A stretch of DNA of 44,617 nucleotides from contig JAFXEW010000111.1 of the NCBI GenBank assembly GCA_017513625.1, positions 1 to 44,617 on the forward strand. Reading direction: 5' to 3'. The notes under the pieces are model-generated. The model ran no database searches. It was not told where the DNA came from and saw only the letters and a list, made by a program, of their open reading frames with translations. The stretch's first letter is position 1, and each line of letters opens with the position of its first letter. Source of the DNA: Lachnospiraceae bacterium. Its GTDB lineage: Bacteria; Bacillota; Clostridia; Lachnospirales; Lachnospiraceae. Position numbers and translations under genes: made by a program. This document shows positions 25,439 to 34,003 of this stretch, one piece after another.

Positions 25439-26776
25439 ATGAACACGACATACAAAGTTCCTACTATCTATAACAAAGTAGAAATCAATAATACTCCTCT
25501 TGTGGTACAGGTGCCCGGTTCCAAAAGCATTACCAACCGCGCCCTGTTACTTGCCACATTGGCTAAGGGCACCTCAGTTTTGGAGGGGGTTCTTTTCAGT
25601 GATGATTCCAGACACTTTTTAAAATGTATACAGGACCTGGGCTTTGAAACCTTTGTGGATGAAGAGAAACGCATCATCAAAGTCACCGGTCTGGGAGGCC
25701 GAATTCCCAAGCAGGAGAGTTCTTTATATGTTGGAAGTGCAGGCACAGCAGCCCGCTTTCTCACAGCCTTTTTAGGACTTTCCACAGGTGTTTATCACAT
25801 GGATGCTTCAGCCCAGATGCGCAGACGCCCCATGGCCCCCCTGCTCACTTCGTTGCAAGAGCTTGGCTGCGAAATCAGCTATCCCAACGAGGCCGGAGAT
25901 AAACTCCCCAACACAGGCTTTTTCCCTTTCACTCTGAAAGGAAATGGTTTTAGAAAGAATCAGATTACTGTAAATATCGACCACAGCAGCCAGTTTCTCA
26001 GTGCTCTGCTGATAGCTTCTCCTCTTTGCCGGGAGGATTTCACCACAACGCTGGAAGGCAGTCATGGCATGGCTTATATCGAAATGACCTGCAAAATGAT
26101 GGACCAATTCGGTGTATATAGTGAAAAAAAGCCGGACGGTACTTATGTAACACCCGCCGGCCAGCAATATAAAGCTTTACATTATCAAATTGAACCGGAT
26201 GTATCGGCAGCCTGCTATTTTTATGCCATGGCACCTCTGTTAAACATCCCCGTACTGGTTTCCCATGTACATTATAACTCCCTGCAGGGTGACGTAGGTT
26301 TCCTGCGCATTTTGGAGCAGATGGGCTGCCGCACGGTTGATAAGTCGGAGGGCATTTTGGTAAATCCTCCTGCAAACGGTACGTTCAAGGGCATTACGGC
26401 AGATATGCATGCCTGCTCCGATCAGGCCATTACACTTGCTGCCATAGCCCCCTTTGCCGATTCACCTGTTACCATCACGGGCATCGGTCATATACGGTAT
26501 CAGGAAAGCGACCGCGTCCATGCCATAGCTACAGAGCTGACAAAACTGGGCATCCGCTGCGTCGAAAGCACCGACTCACTAACCATCTACCCGGGCACAC
26601 CTACTTCCGGCGCCGTAGATACTTATGAAGACCATCGTATGGCCATGGGTTTCAGCCTGATAGGACTTCGAAGTCCCGGCATCGTTATCAACGACCCTAT
26701 GTGTTGCCGAAAGACTTTTGAAAATTATTTTGATATACTGAACGATATCGTCAATAAAACAGCTCCTGTCCGCTAG
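25439..26776 (+). CDS. aroA: 3-phosphoshikimate 1-carboxyvinyltransferase (EPSP synthase)
   Basis: 445 residues, full length. Step six of the shikimate pathway: joins shikimate 3-phosphate and phosphoenolpyruvate. Motifs: PGSKSITNRALLLATLAKG (shikimate phosphate binding, about 22-40), VGSAGTAARFLTAFLG, DASAQMRRRPMAPLL, EPDVSAACYFYAMA, YQESDRVHAIATELTKLGI and DTYEDHRMAMGFSL (catalytic Asp, Glu and His). AAAGGA precedes ATG 25439. It stands alone, not in an aro operon, 62 bases after the TPM gene. The GSAGTAARF form of the PEP loop has Ala where many sensitive enzymes have GNAGT; I draw no conclusion on inhibitor response. Confidence 0.95.
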   Translation: MNTTYKVPTIYNKVEINNTPLVVQVPGSKSITNRALLLATLAKGTSVLEGVLFSDDSRHFLKCIQDLGFETFVDEEKRIIKVTGLGGRIPKQESSLYVGSAGTAARFLTAFLGLSTGVYHMDASAQMRRRPMAPLLTSLQELGCEISYPNEAGDKLPNTGFFPFTLKGNGFRKNQITVNIDHSSQFLSALLIASPLCREDFTTTLEGSHGMAYIEMTCKMMDQFGVYSEKKPDGTYVTPAGQQYKALHYQIEPDVSAACYFYAMAPLLNIPVLVSHVHYNSLQGDVGFLRILEQMGCRTVDKSEGILVNPPANGTFKGITADMHACSDQAITLAAIAPFADSPVTITGIGHIRYQESDRVHAIATELTKLGIRCVESTDSLTIYPGTPTSGAVDTYEDHRMAMGFSLIGLRSPGIVINDPMCCRKTFENYFDILNDIVNKTAPVR

Positions 26777-26787
26777 GGACAGGAGCT
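26761..26787 (+). terminator. aroA terminator with the stop codon in its loop
   Basis: 11-bp perfect stem AGCTCCTGTCC (26761-26771) / GGACAGGAGCT (26777-26787), loop GCTAG containing the TAG stop, then TCCTGTTTATTT. The last codons of aroA form the left arm. The tail is only moderately U-rich. Confidence 0.65.
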
Positions 26788-26821
26788 TCCTGTTTATTTC
26801 ATATACAATTCATTATACAGG

Positions 26822-27676
26822 TCAATTTTCGTAGTCTAATACTGAATCGCTCTTCACTTCAGGCAAATCATCTTCTTTTAAATCACATGCGTTATCGTAT
26901 CTCTTATATACCCTCCATGCCAATACAGCATATGCAATTGCCATAATGTAACAGAGCACCTCCACCAAGGCAACATTCTGGGTCAGACCGTTTACTATCA
27001 CTACTATAAAGTCCAACAGGAAATGCAGGAAAATAGCCAGAGGGAACCACGCCCAATGCTTCTTTACTCCATACCATACCAATACGGAAAGTGCTACCTG
27101 TGCAATCATTGCCGCACCACGCTCTATAAGGCCTACACCAAATAAGTACCAGGGAGTTTCCGCAAGATTTATCAGTTGGGCCTCTACTTGTACGGCCATG
27201 TCCTGCGGTACACCTACAAAGAGCATATCCGTCATTCCGGCATTAATCATTATCGCAATTATCAGATTGCTGATCATACCTACTCCCAGCAGATAGGACG
27301 CCTCAAATCCTCCATGTCCCACGCCATACATAACAGCTGTTTTTGTTTCTTCCTTTTTCCTTAAAAGAGTTTTAAATGCAACAAATCGTCCCGTCTCCTC
27401 AAATACACCGGCTGCCAATCCACCGTACAAACCGTACAAGAAGATATTCTCCTGGATAGTGCTGCCCACACCGGGCATGCTCAGTACTATCGTATGCATG
27501 ACCTGCTCCAGCACAAAGGCAAATACAAACATCACGCCTGCTCCTACAAAAAATGCAGCAGGGGAACATTTATACTTCCTCCAAAGAATACCGAATAATA
27601 CCCACGGAACAATAATCGATACCAGCATTGAAATCACCATCATGATAATTGACGGTGTTGAAACTGATAATTCCAT
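26822..27676 (-). CDS. YhfC-family intramembrane metalloprotease-like protein
   Basis: 284 residues with about eight membrane spans. Conserved motifs VFEETGRFVAFKTLL (EE near 94-95), MYGVGHGGFEASYLLG (H near 121) and LAIFLHFLLDFIVV (H...D) match the CPBP/YhfC putative intramembrane protease signature. Family members are often linked to peptide or bacteriocin self-protection, unproven here. It starts at ATG 27676 with GGGAG upstream and follows the membrane-anchored HTH gene by 42 bases in the same direction. The two may act as regulator and effector. Confidence 0.8.
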   Translation of the reverse strand: MELSVSTPSIIMMVISMLVSIIVPWVLFGILWRKYKCSPAAFFVGAGVMFVFAFVLEQVMHTIVLSMPGVGSTIQENIFLYGLYGGLAAGVFEETGRFVAFKTLLRKKEETKTAVMYGVGHGGFEASYLLGVGMISNLIIAIMINAGMTDMLFVGVPQDMAVQVEAQLINLAETPWYLFGVGLIERGAAMIAQVALSVLVWYGVKKHWAWFPLAIFLHFLLDFIVVIVNGLTQNVALVEVLCYIMAIAYAVLAWRVYKRYDNACDLKEDDLPEVKSDSVLDYEN

Positions 27677-27718
27677 TCTTTCTTCTCCCTTCTTTTGTTA
27701 TATTTACTTTCTAAACTT

Positions 27719-28741
27719 CTATTCTTCCTCTCCGCCGCAGCACAAACGCAGAATACCATCAAGCACAGCACCTGCCACAGCTGCTACAGGCCAGATAATC
27801 CAGGTAATATGCCACTTCATAGTCCAGAAGCTTACGCCCAGATAAACAGCCGTAACCAGAGACCAATAAATTTCATGAATCACTTCACTTCGTTTCTTAT
27901 TTTCTTTACGTTTACGTGTATATTCTCCCTTCTGCAAAAGTTTATCATACGCACCTTGTCTCGTATTCACCCAAACAAACAGGAATACTGCCACTGCCAC
28001 TACCCAAAGCAATATTACCACACCGAGCAGGACCAAAAAATCCTCTGACAGTTCCGTGCTTCCGCTTTCCGTCACCAGAATCATGGCAAACAAAGGAACC
28101 GCCGACAAAATACACATTACGGTAGCCACTGCAGTACATGCTACATATTTAATATTGAAAGCTTCCTTTTCCTTCTCTACCACACCACGTACTCCATAGT
28201 CCAGTACAAATGCACACTCTTCCAGATATTCATACTTCTTATTAAGTGAGCCGATAATTATAAATAGTGCTGTTGCAGCAGCTACTATTAAAAGCAGTAT
28301 TACCACACCCAAAATTGCCGTCATACCTTCGGAAATACTCATTTTACCCGTACTATGAAATCCCAACATAAAAAGAAGGGGGGTAGGGCTCATTACACAA
28401 AGCATAGTAGCAAGTGCCATCCATATGGAAACTGCTTTCTGACTTTCCATGAATTCCCCTGCTTCTTCCATACTTATACGACAAATGGTTTGTTCTTCCA
28501 AAGCGTCTTCACTGACATATTCCACATCTTCTTTCTCATCCTTCAACAGATAATCCGTGCTGACACCGAATATTTCACTAAGTTTCAATATCTTATCCAA
28601 ATCCGGTATGGAAGCACCGCTTTCCCACTTACTTACGGACTGCCTGGATATATTCATCTTATCTGCCAACTCCTCCTGGGACCATCCGCGCTGTTTTCTC
28701 AAGGTCATTATCTTATCTGCCAATATCATATTATTAACCAT
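27719..28741 (-). CDS. Cro/C1-type HTH regulator anchored in the membrane
   Basis: 340 residues. Residues 6-65 are an Xre helix-turn-helix (MTLRKQRGWSQEELADKMNI, SRQSVSKWESGASIPDLDKI). After an acidic linker come four hydrophobic segments, in two similar halves: about 105-130, 137-165, 199-225 and 233-257, then a pair near 300-335. The internal repeat PLLFMLGF/LGVVILLLIVAAAT and PLFAMILV/LGVVILLWVVAVAV suggests duplication of a two-helix unit. It probably senses a membrane signal and represses or activates its own operon with yhfC. ATG 28741 and ATG 28729 are both possible; GGAAAGGG sits very near the first. Confidence 0.8.
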   Translation of the reverse strand: MVNNMILADKIMTLRKQRGWSQEELADKMNISRQSVSKWESGASIPDLDKILKLSEIFGVSTDYLLKDEKEDVEYVSEDALEEQTICRISMEEAGEFMESQKAVSIWMALATMLCVMSPTPLLFMLGFHSTGKMSISEGMTAILGVVILLLIVAAATALFIIIGSLNKKYEYLEECAFVLDYGVRGVVEKEKEAFNIKYVACTAVATVMCILSAVPLFAMILVTESGSTELSEDFLVLLGVVILLWVVAVAVFLFVWVNTRQGAYDKLLQKGEYTRKRKENKKRSEVIHEIYWSLVTAVYLGVSFWTMKWHITWIIWPVAAVAGAVLDGILRLCCGGEEE

Positions 28742-28904
28742 TCCCTTTCCGCCCTTAGGGCATTTACTGGGCTTATTGCCTGAGAAAATCTTAGCATCTC
28801 CTCCGGTTACCTGCCACCAAGCAGAGTAGGAAATCTGTCAACCGACAGTTGCAATCCTATGTATTTTGCCTGTTTTCGGGCATTCCACATCATTACTGAT
28901 ACAC

Positions 28905-28958
28905 AAAGCCGGCAGACAGCCCCGTATGTCATCCACCGAGAGCCGCTCTGCCGACTTT
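28905..28958 (-). terminator. Large hairpin downstream of the SDR gene
   Basis: Arms AAAGCCGGCAGA (28905-28916) and TCTGCCGACTTT (28947-28958) pair over 12 positions (one G-U on the minus strand) with a 30-base loop. It is 43 bases past the SDR stop. No good U run follows, so its terminator role is uncertain. The rest of 28742-29000 holds only a short repeat CTGTC-N4-GACAG (28835-28848) upstream of the HTH gene, a possible operator. Confidence 0.45.
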
Positions 28959-29000
28959 CTGTTAATCAACCATTACAATTCAATGATAACAGTTGTTATA

Positions 29001-29801
29001 TTAAGGTCTCAGACCCATGCCGCCTTCCAGAGTAATGGTTTCACCACTCATATACTTGAAGTCAGGATTTGCCAGCTGTACGCAAACACGTCCGATTTCC
29101 AATTCAGAATCACCGAAATGGCCCATGGGGGGCATATGTACATTTGCCTTAAATGCTTCGGGATAAGCCTGCTCAAACTGCTCTAACTGTGCAGTCCATG
29201 CCAAAGGACAGATTACATTTACATTGATACCGTCCTTACCCCACTCGGTAGCTGCCACTCTGGACAGTCCGCGGATACCTTCTTTTGCTGCTGCGTAGGA
29301 GCACTGTCCGTAATTACCGAACAGACCTGCGCCGGAAGCAAAATTGATAACAGAACCCTTAGTCTTTGCCAGATAAGGATAGCAAGCCTTCATATAATAG
29401 AAAGTTGCATACAGACCGGAGTACATAGCCAGGTCAAACTGCTCGGTGGTATGATCTGCAATAGCCACACCTGAAGCGGATGCCTGTGCATTGTTAATCA
29501 GCACGTGGATATCTCCAAAAGTATCAATTGCCTGCTTTACTACATTGTTAACTACTGCTTCATTATCAGCACCTGCATTTACATCTGCCTGTACTGCCAG
29601 CACCTTGATTCCGTATTCTTTTTCCAAAGTCTCTTTTGCATCATTTAACTTCTGTACGTTACGTCCGGTAATAACCAGATTGCATCCTTCCTTTGCGTAT
29701 GCAGTCGCAATACCATATCCGATGGAACCGCAACGTCCGTCACTGAGTACAGCCTTACCGGCACCGGTAATAATCGCTGTCTTTCCCTGTAAATAGCCCA
29801 T
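29001..29801 (-). CDS. Short-chain dehydrogenase/reductase (SDR)
   Basis: 266 residues. Rossmann fold with cofactor region IITGAGKAVLSDGRCGSIGYGIA: a longer glycine loop than the usual TGxxxGxG. NNAQ takes the place of NNAG (about 110). The catalytic Ser is in VINFASGAG and the Tyr/Lys pair in YAAAKEG. The C-terminal sequence YMSGETITLEGGMGLRP is the usual SDR ending. The substrate is not readable. AGGAGG precedes ATG 29801. The gene is monocistronic and divergent from carB. A TTGACA at about 29921-29926 on the minus strand could be its -35, but the -10 is poor. Confidence 0.88.
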   Translation of the reverse strand: MGYLQGKTAIITGAGKAVLSDGRCGSIGYGIATAYAKEGCNLVITGRNVQKLNDAKETLEKEYGIKVLAVQADVNAGADNEAVVNNVVKQAIDTFGDIHVLINNAQASASGVAIADHTTEQFDLAMYSGLYATFYYMKACYPYLAKTKGSVINFASGAGLFGNYGQCSYAAAKEGIRGLSRVAATEWGKDGINVNVICPLAWTAQLEQFEQAYPEAFKANVHMPPMGHFGDSELEIGRVCVQLANPDFKYMSGETITLEGGMGLRP

Positions 29802-30008
29802 TTACTCATCCTCCTGTATATTTACACATAATAAATTTATCGCCCTGTTAAGGCTCCTTATTATTATACTGCCAAAAGAATATTTACACAACAGGATTTT
29901 GATAATTTTTTGTCAATTGCCTGTTTTCCTTCCTTTTATTTCATAGTTAAATGATTTATATCGGCGTTATATGACTTAATCACTAAAAATTACCAAAAAA
30001 ACAATCGA

Positions 30009-30055
30009 AAATTCCACAAAAAAATCCTTGTGATTTTCTGGAATTTCTATATAAT
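30009..30055 (+). promoter_or_regulatory. carB promoter with nested inverted repeats
   Basis: -35 TTGTGA (30028-30033), 16-base spacer, -10 TATAAT (30050-30055). Around it AAATTCCA (30009-30016) / TGGAATTT (30039-30046) and CCACAA / TTGTG (30028-30032) make nested inverted repeats covering the -35, a plausible repressor site. AGGAGG follows at 30071-30076. Confidence 0.65.
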
Positions 30056-30084
30056 ATATAGGGAAAATAAAGGAGGAGCGAAAG

Positions 30085-33000
30085 ATGCCTAAAAGAACAG
30101 ATATTCACAAAGTACTTATAATAGGTTCCGGTCCCATCATTATCGGTCAGGCCTGCGAGTTCGATTATTCCGGTACACAGGCTTGTAAAGCCCTGAAAAA
30201 ACTGGGATATGAAATTGTATTGGTTAACTCCAATCCTGCAACCATTATGACGGATCCCGAAACTGCTGACGTTACTTATATCGAGCCACTGAATGTGGAG
30301 CGTTTGGAAGAGATTATCAAAAAGGAACGTCCCGATGCACTTTTACCTAACCTGGGTGGCCAGTCAGGTTTGAACCTTTGCGCTGAGCTGAACAAGGCAG
30401 GCATTATTGACAAGTACAATATCGAAGTTATCGGTGTACAGGTAGACGCCATCGAAAGAGGCGAAGACCGTATTGAGTTTAAAAAAGCAATGAATGAACT
30501 TGGCATCGAAATGGCACGCAGCGAAGTTGCATACTCCGTAGAAGAAGCACTTGCCATCGCAGATGAGCTCTCCTATCCTGTAGTCCTTCGTCCTGCATAC
30601 ACCATGGGTGGTGCCGGCGGCGGTCTGGTATATAATAAAGAAGAATTAAAGACAGTATGTGCCCGCGGTCTTCAGGCCAGCCTGGTAGGTCAGGTTCTGG
30701 TGGAAGAATCCATCCTGGGCTGGGAAGAACTTGAAGTAGAAGTGGTTCGTGACGCAGAAGGTAATATGATTACCGTATGTTTCATCGAAAACATCGACCC
30801 TCTGGGTGTTCACACCGGAGATTCCTTCTGTTCCGCTCCCATGCTGACCATTTCCCAGGAAGTTCAGGACAGATTAAAAGAGCAGGCATTTAAGATTGTA
30901 GATTCCGTACAGGTTATCGGTGGTACCAACGTGCAGTTCGCACATGATCCCGTTTCCGACAGAATCATTGTTATCGAAATCAATCCCCGTACATCACGTT
31001 CCTCCGCACTTGCATCCAAAGCGACCGGTTTCCCTATTGCTCTGGTATCCGCGATGCTGGCTGCCGGCCTTACACTGAAGGATATTCCCTGCGGTAAGTA
31101 CGGCACTCTGGACAAGTATGTTCCTGACGGAGATTATGTTGTTATTAAGTTTGCCCGCTGGGCATTTGAAAAGTTCAAGGGTGTTGAAGACAAGCTTGGC
31201 ACCCAGATGCGTGCCGTAGGCGAAGTTATGAGTATCGGTAAGAACTTCAAAGAAGCTTTCCAGAAGGCTATCCGCAGTCTGGAGAACGGCAATTACGGTC
31301 TGGGTCATTCCAAAAATTATGACACCATGACCAAGGAAGAATTATTACAGCTTTTAATCACTCCTTCCAGTCAGCGTTACTTTGTAATGTATGAGGCAAT
31401 CCGTAAGGGTGCCACTGCAGACGAAATCCATGCTATTACCAAGGTTAAGCACCACTTTATTAATCAAATGAAGGAACTGGTTGACGAAGAAGAAGCACTT
31501 ATGGCAGGTAAGGGCTCCCTTCCTTCCGATGCAGCCCTGATTCAGGCTAAGAAAGACGGTTTCTCCGATAAGTATCTGAGCCAGATTCTGGAGATTCCCG
31601 AAGCAGATATCCGTAACAGACGTATTGAAATCGGTATGGAAGAAGCTTGGGAGGGCATCCACGTAAGCGGCACCGAAGACAGTGCTTACTACTACTCCAC
31701 CTACAACGCGCCTGACAAAAATCCCATTACCAATGACAAACCCAAAGTAATGATTTTAGGCGGCGGTCCCAACCGTATCGGACAGGGTATTGAGTTTGAC
31801 TACTGTTGTGTACACGCTTCCCTGGCATTGAAAAAACTTGGCTTTGAGACCATTATCGTAAACTGTAATCCCGAGACGGTATCTACAGATTACGATACTT
31901 CCGATAAATTATACTTTGAGCCCCTGACTCTGGAAGATGTACTGAGCATCTACAAAAAAGAGAATCCCGTGGGCGTTATCGCTCAGTTCGGCGGACAGAC
32001 TCCTCTGAATCTGGCAAATGACCTGGAAAAGAACGGTGTTAAGATTTTAGGTACCGCTCCTTCCGTAATCGATCTGGCTGAGGACCGCGATTTGTTCCGT
32101 GCCATGATGGAGAAGCTGGAGATTCCCATGCCCGAGTCCGGTATGGCTACCACCGTGGAAGAAGCACTGGAAATCGCTCACAGAATCGGTTATCCTACCA
32201 TGGTTCGTCCTTCCTTCGTACTGGGCGGCCGCGGTATGGAAGTGGTATATGATGATGCCAGCATGATTAACTACATGCAGGCTGCCGTAGGCGTTACACC
32301 GGATCGTCCCATCCTTATTGACCGTTTCCTGAATCACGCACTTGAATGCGAAGCTGATGCTATCAGTGATGGTACACATGCATTTGTTCCCGCTGTTATG
32401 GAGCATATTGAGCTTGCAGGTGTTCACTCAGGTGACTCCGCATGTATCATTCCTTCCGTACACATTACTGAGGAAAATGTGGCAACCATCAAAGAATATA
32501 CTAAAAAGATTGCAGAAGAAATGCATGTAAAGGGTCTGATGAACATGCAGTATGCTATCGAAAACGGCAAGGTATTCGTTCTGGAGGCAAATCCCAGAGC
32601 ATCCCGTACCGTTCCTCTGGTTTCCAAGGTATGTAATATCCGCATGGTTCCCATTGCAACCGATATCATTACCGCAGAAATCACCGGCAGACCTTCACCC
32701 GTTCCCGCATTAAAGGAACAGGTCATCCCTAACTACGGTGTTAAGGAAGCAGTTTTCCCCTTCAATATGTTCCCTGAGGTAGACCCTCTGTTGGGCCCTG
32801 AAATGAGATCCACCGGTGAAGTACTCGGTTTATCTCCCTCCTATGGCGAGGCCTTCTTTAAAGCTCAGGAAGCTACCCAGACCAAATTACCTTTAGAAGG
32901 TACTGTACTGATTTCCGTAAATCGTAAAGACAAGCCTGAAATCGTAGATGTTGCAAAAGTTTTTGCAGAATGCGGTTTCAAGATTGTTGCTACCGACGGT

Positions 33001-33312
33001 AACTATGATACCATCTCTGCAGCAGGTATTCCTTGCGAACGCGTACACAAGCTGAGTGAAGGTCATCGTCCTAATGTACTGGATATGATTACCAACGGCG
33101 AGATTCAACTGATTGTAAACTCTCCTGTAGGCAAGGACAGCGTCCATGATGACAGTTACCTGCGTAAGGCAGCCATCAAGGCAAAGATTCCTTACATGAC
33201 CACTGTAGCTGCAGCTAAGGTTACTGCAGAAGGTATCCATTATGTGAAGAATCACCCTGCTATGGAAGTAAAATCCTTACAGGAACTGCACAGTGAGATT
33301 CATGATAAATAA
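30085..33312 (+). CDS. carB: Carbamoyl-phosphate synthase large subunit
   Basis: 1075 residues, full length. It makes carbamoyl phosphate from bicarbonate, ammonia (from CarA) and two ATP for arginine and pyrimidines. Two homologous ATP-grasp halves are clear: KVLIIGSGPIIIGQACEFDY at the N-terminus and KVMILGGGPNRIGQGIEFDY near 550; RPAYTMGGAGGG and RPSFVLGGRGME are the ATP loops; EINPRTSRSSALASKATGFP and EANPRASRTVPLVSKV are the metal/ATP motifs. The C-terminal 140 residues are the MGS-like regulatory domain. No carA lies next to it, and the upstream neighbour is divergent, so the small subunit must be elsewhere. Confidence 0.97.
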   Translation: MPKRTDIHKVLIIGSGPIIIGQACEFDYSGTQACKALKKLGYEIVLVNSNPATIMTDPETADVTYIEPLNVERLEEIIKKERPDALLPNLGGQSGLNLCAELNKAGIIDKYNIEVIGVQVDAIERGEDRIEFKKAMNELGIEMARSEVAYSVEEALAIADELSYPVVLRPAYTMGGAGGGLVYNKEELKTVCARGLQASLVGQVLVEESILGWEELEVEVVRDAEGNMITVCFIENIDPLGVHTGDSFCSAPMLTISQEVQDRLKEQAFKIVDSVQVIGGTNVQFAHDPVSDRIIVIEINPRTSRSSALASKATGFPIALVSAMLAAGLTLKDIPCGKYGTLDKYVPDGDYVVIKFARWAFEKFKGVEDKLGTQMRAVGEVMSIGKNFKEAFQKAIRSLENGNYGLGHSKNYDTMTKEELLQLLITPSSQRYFVMYEAIRKGATADEIHAITKVKHHFINQMKELVDEEEALMAGKGSLPSDAALIQAKKDGFSDKYLSQILEIPEADIRNRRIEIGMEEAWEGIHVSGTEDSAYYYSTYNAPDKNPITNDKPKVMILGGGPNRIGQGIEFDYCCVHASLALKKLGFETIIVNCNPETVSTDYDTSDKLYFEPLTLEDVLSIYKKENPVGVIAQFGGQTPLNLANDLEKNGVKILGTAPSVIDLAEDRDLFRAMMEKLEIPMPESGMATTVEEALEIAHRIGYPTMVRPSFVLGGRGMEVVYDDASMINYMQAAVGVTPDRPILIDRFLNHALECEADAISDGTHAFVPAVMEHIELAGVHSGDSACIIPSVHITEENVATIKEYTKKIAEEMHVKGLMNMQYAIENGKVFVLEANPRASRTVPLVSKVCNIRMVPIATDIITAEITGRPSPVPALKEQVIPNYGVKEAVFPFNMFPEVDPLLGPEMRSTGEVLGLSPSYGEAFFKAQEATQTKLPLEGTVLISVNRKDKPEIVDVAKVFAECGFKIVATDGNYDTISAAGIPCERVHKLSEGHRPNVLDMITNGEIQLIVNSPVGKDSVHDDSYLRKAAIKAKIPYMTTVAAAKVTAEGIHYVKNHPAMEVKSLQELHSEIHDK

Positions 33313-33327
33313 ATAAGAGCCCATTTT

Positions 33328-33355
33328 AAGAGGATTCCCTTTAGGGAGTCCTCTT
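33328..33355 (+). terminator. carB terminator
   Basis: 12-bp stem AAGAGGATTCCC / GGGAGTCCTCTT (one G-U), loop TTTA, followed by ATTTAC. It lies 16 bases past the stop codon. Confidence 0.7.
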
Positions 33356-33469
33356 ATTTACTGCATAAAACAAATATCCATATACTGTGTCATTAAGGTC
33401 TATGGCTTGTCCCATACCCTGCAGTGAATTCTTGGTCCCCGGACTTCTCTGGAGAGTATTTGACAAGGG

Positions 33470-33498
33470 TTGACATTTCACCACTCCTATGATAGTAT
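33470..33498 (+). promoter_or_regulatory. Promoter of the MarR-degV operon
   Basis: -35 TTGACA (33470-33475), 17-base spacer, -10 TAGTAT (33493-33498) with TGA before it (extended -10). A second TTGACA lies 10 bases upstream. Confidence 0.75.
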
Positions 33499-33526
33499 AC
33501 ATTGTAAACTGTTCACAAAGTATACT
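33494..33526. promoter_or_regulatory. 33-bp palindrome over the MarR promoter, probable autoregulatory operator
   Basis: Centred on T33510: inner arms TTGTAAAC / GTTCACAA (33502-33518, 7 of 8 pairs) and outer arms AGTATAC (33494-33500) / GTATACT (33520-33526), perfect. It covers the -10 and the start of transcription. MarR proteins bind palindromes of this size and usually repress their own gene. Confidence 0.75.
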
Positions 33527-33549
33527 TTTAGCATTAAAGGAGAACTCAG

Positions 33550-33993
33550 ATGAAATCACAAGGTGAGGCACTGTTAGAAGCATGGTTGCAATTATCCACT
33601 GCCATCAACAATTCCAGACTGGTATCAGAGCTTTCTTTCAATGAATCCCTGATTTGCAATCTTTTATACCAAAATCTCCGTGATGACAGTGCATCCCGCA
33701 TGACGGCCACCGATTTATGCGCAGCTACAAAGATGCAGAAATCCCTGATGAACCGCACCCTGAAGCAATTGGAGTCCAAGGGCGTTATCTCCCGGGAACG
33801 TTCTACAGAAGATATGCGTCGGATTTATATTTACCTGAATCATGAACAGACTCAAAAATACCGTATCCAGCATAATCGTATTTTGGATATGATAAATGAA
33901 CTAATCAGGCAATTAGGACCGGATAAAACAGCTTCTGCCACTTCCCTATTCCGGGAAATTGCTTTGATAGCCAATGAAACATTTTACGAATAG
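33550..33993 (+). CDS. MarR-family transcriptional regulator
   Basis: 147 residues. Winged helix with MTATDLCAATKMQKSLMNRT as helix-turn-helix (about 53-72), then LKQLESKGVISRERSTEDMR as recognition helix and wing. Helical ends form the dimer interface. AAGGAG precedes ATG 33550. degV follows after 10 bases, so the regulator probably controls fatty-acid-binding functions along with itself, through the palindrome at 33494-33526. Ligand unknown. Confidence 0.88.
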   Translation: MKSQGEALLEAWLQLSTAINNSRLVSELSFNESLICNLLYQNLRDDSASRMTATDLCAATKMQKSLMNRTLKQLESKGVISRERSTEDMRRIYIYLNHEQTQKYRIQHNRILDMINELIRQLGPDKTASATSLFREIALIANETFYE

Positions 33994-34003
33994 GAGAAAG
34001 ATT

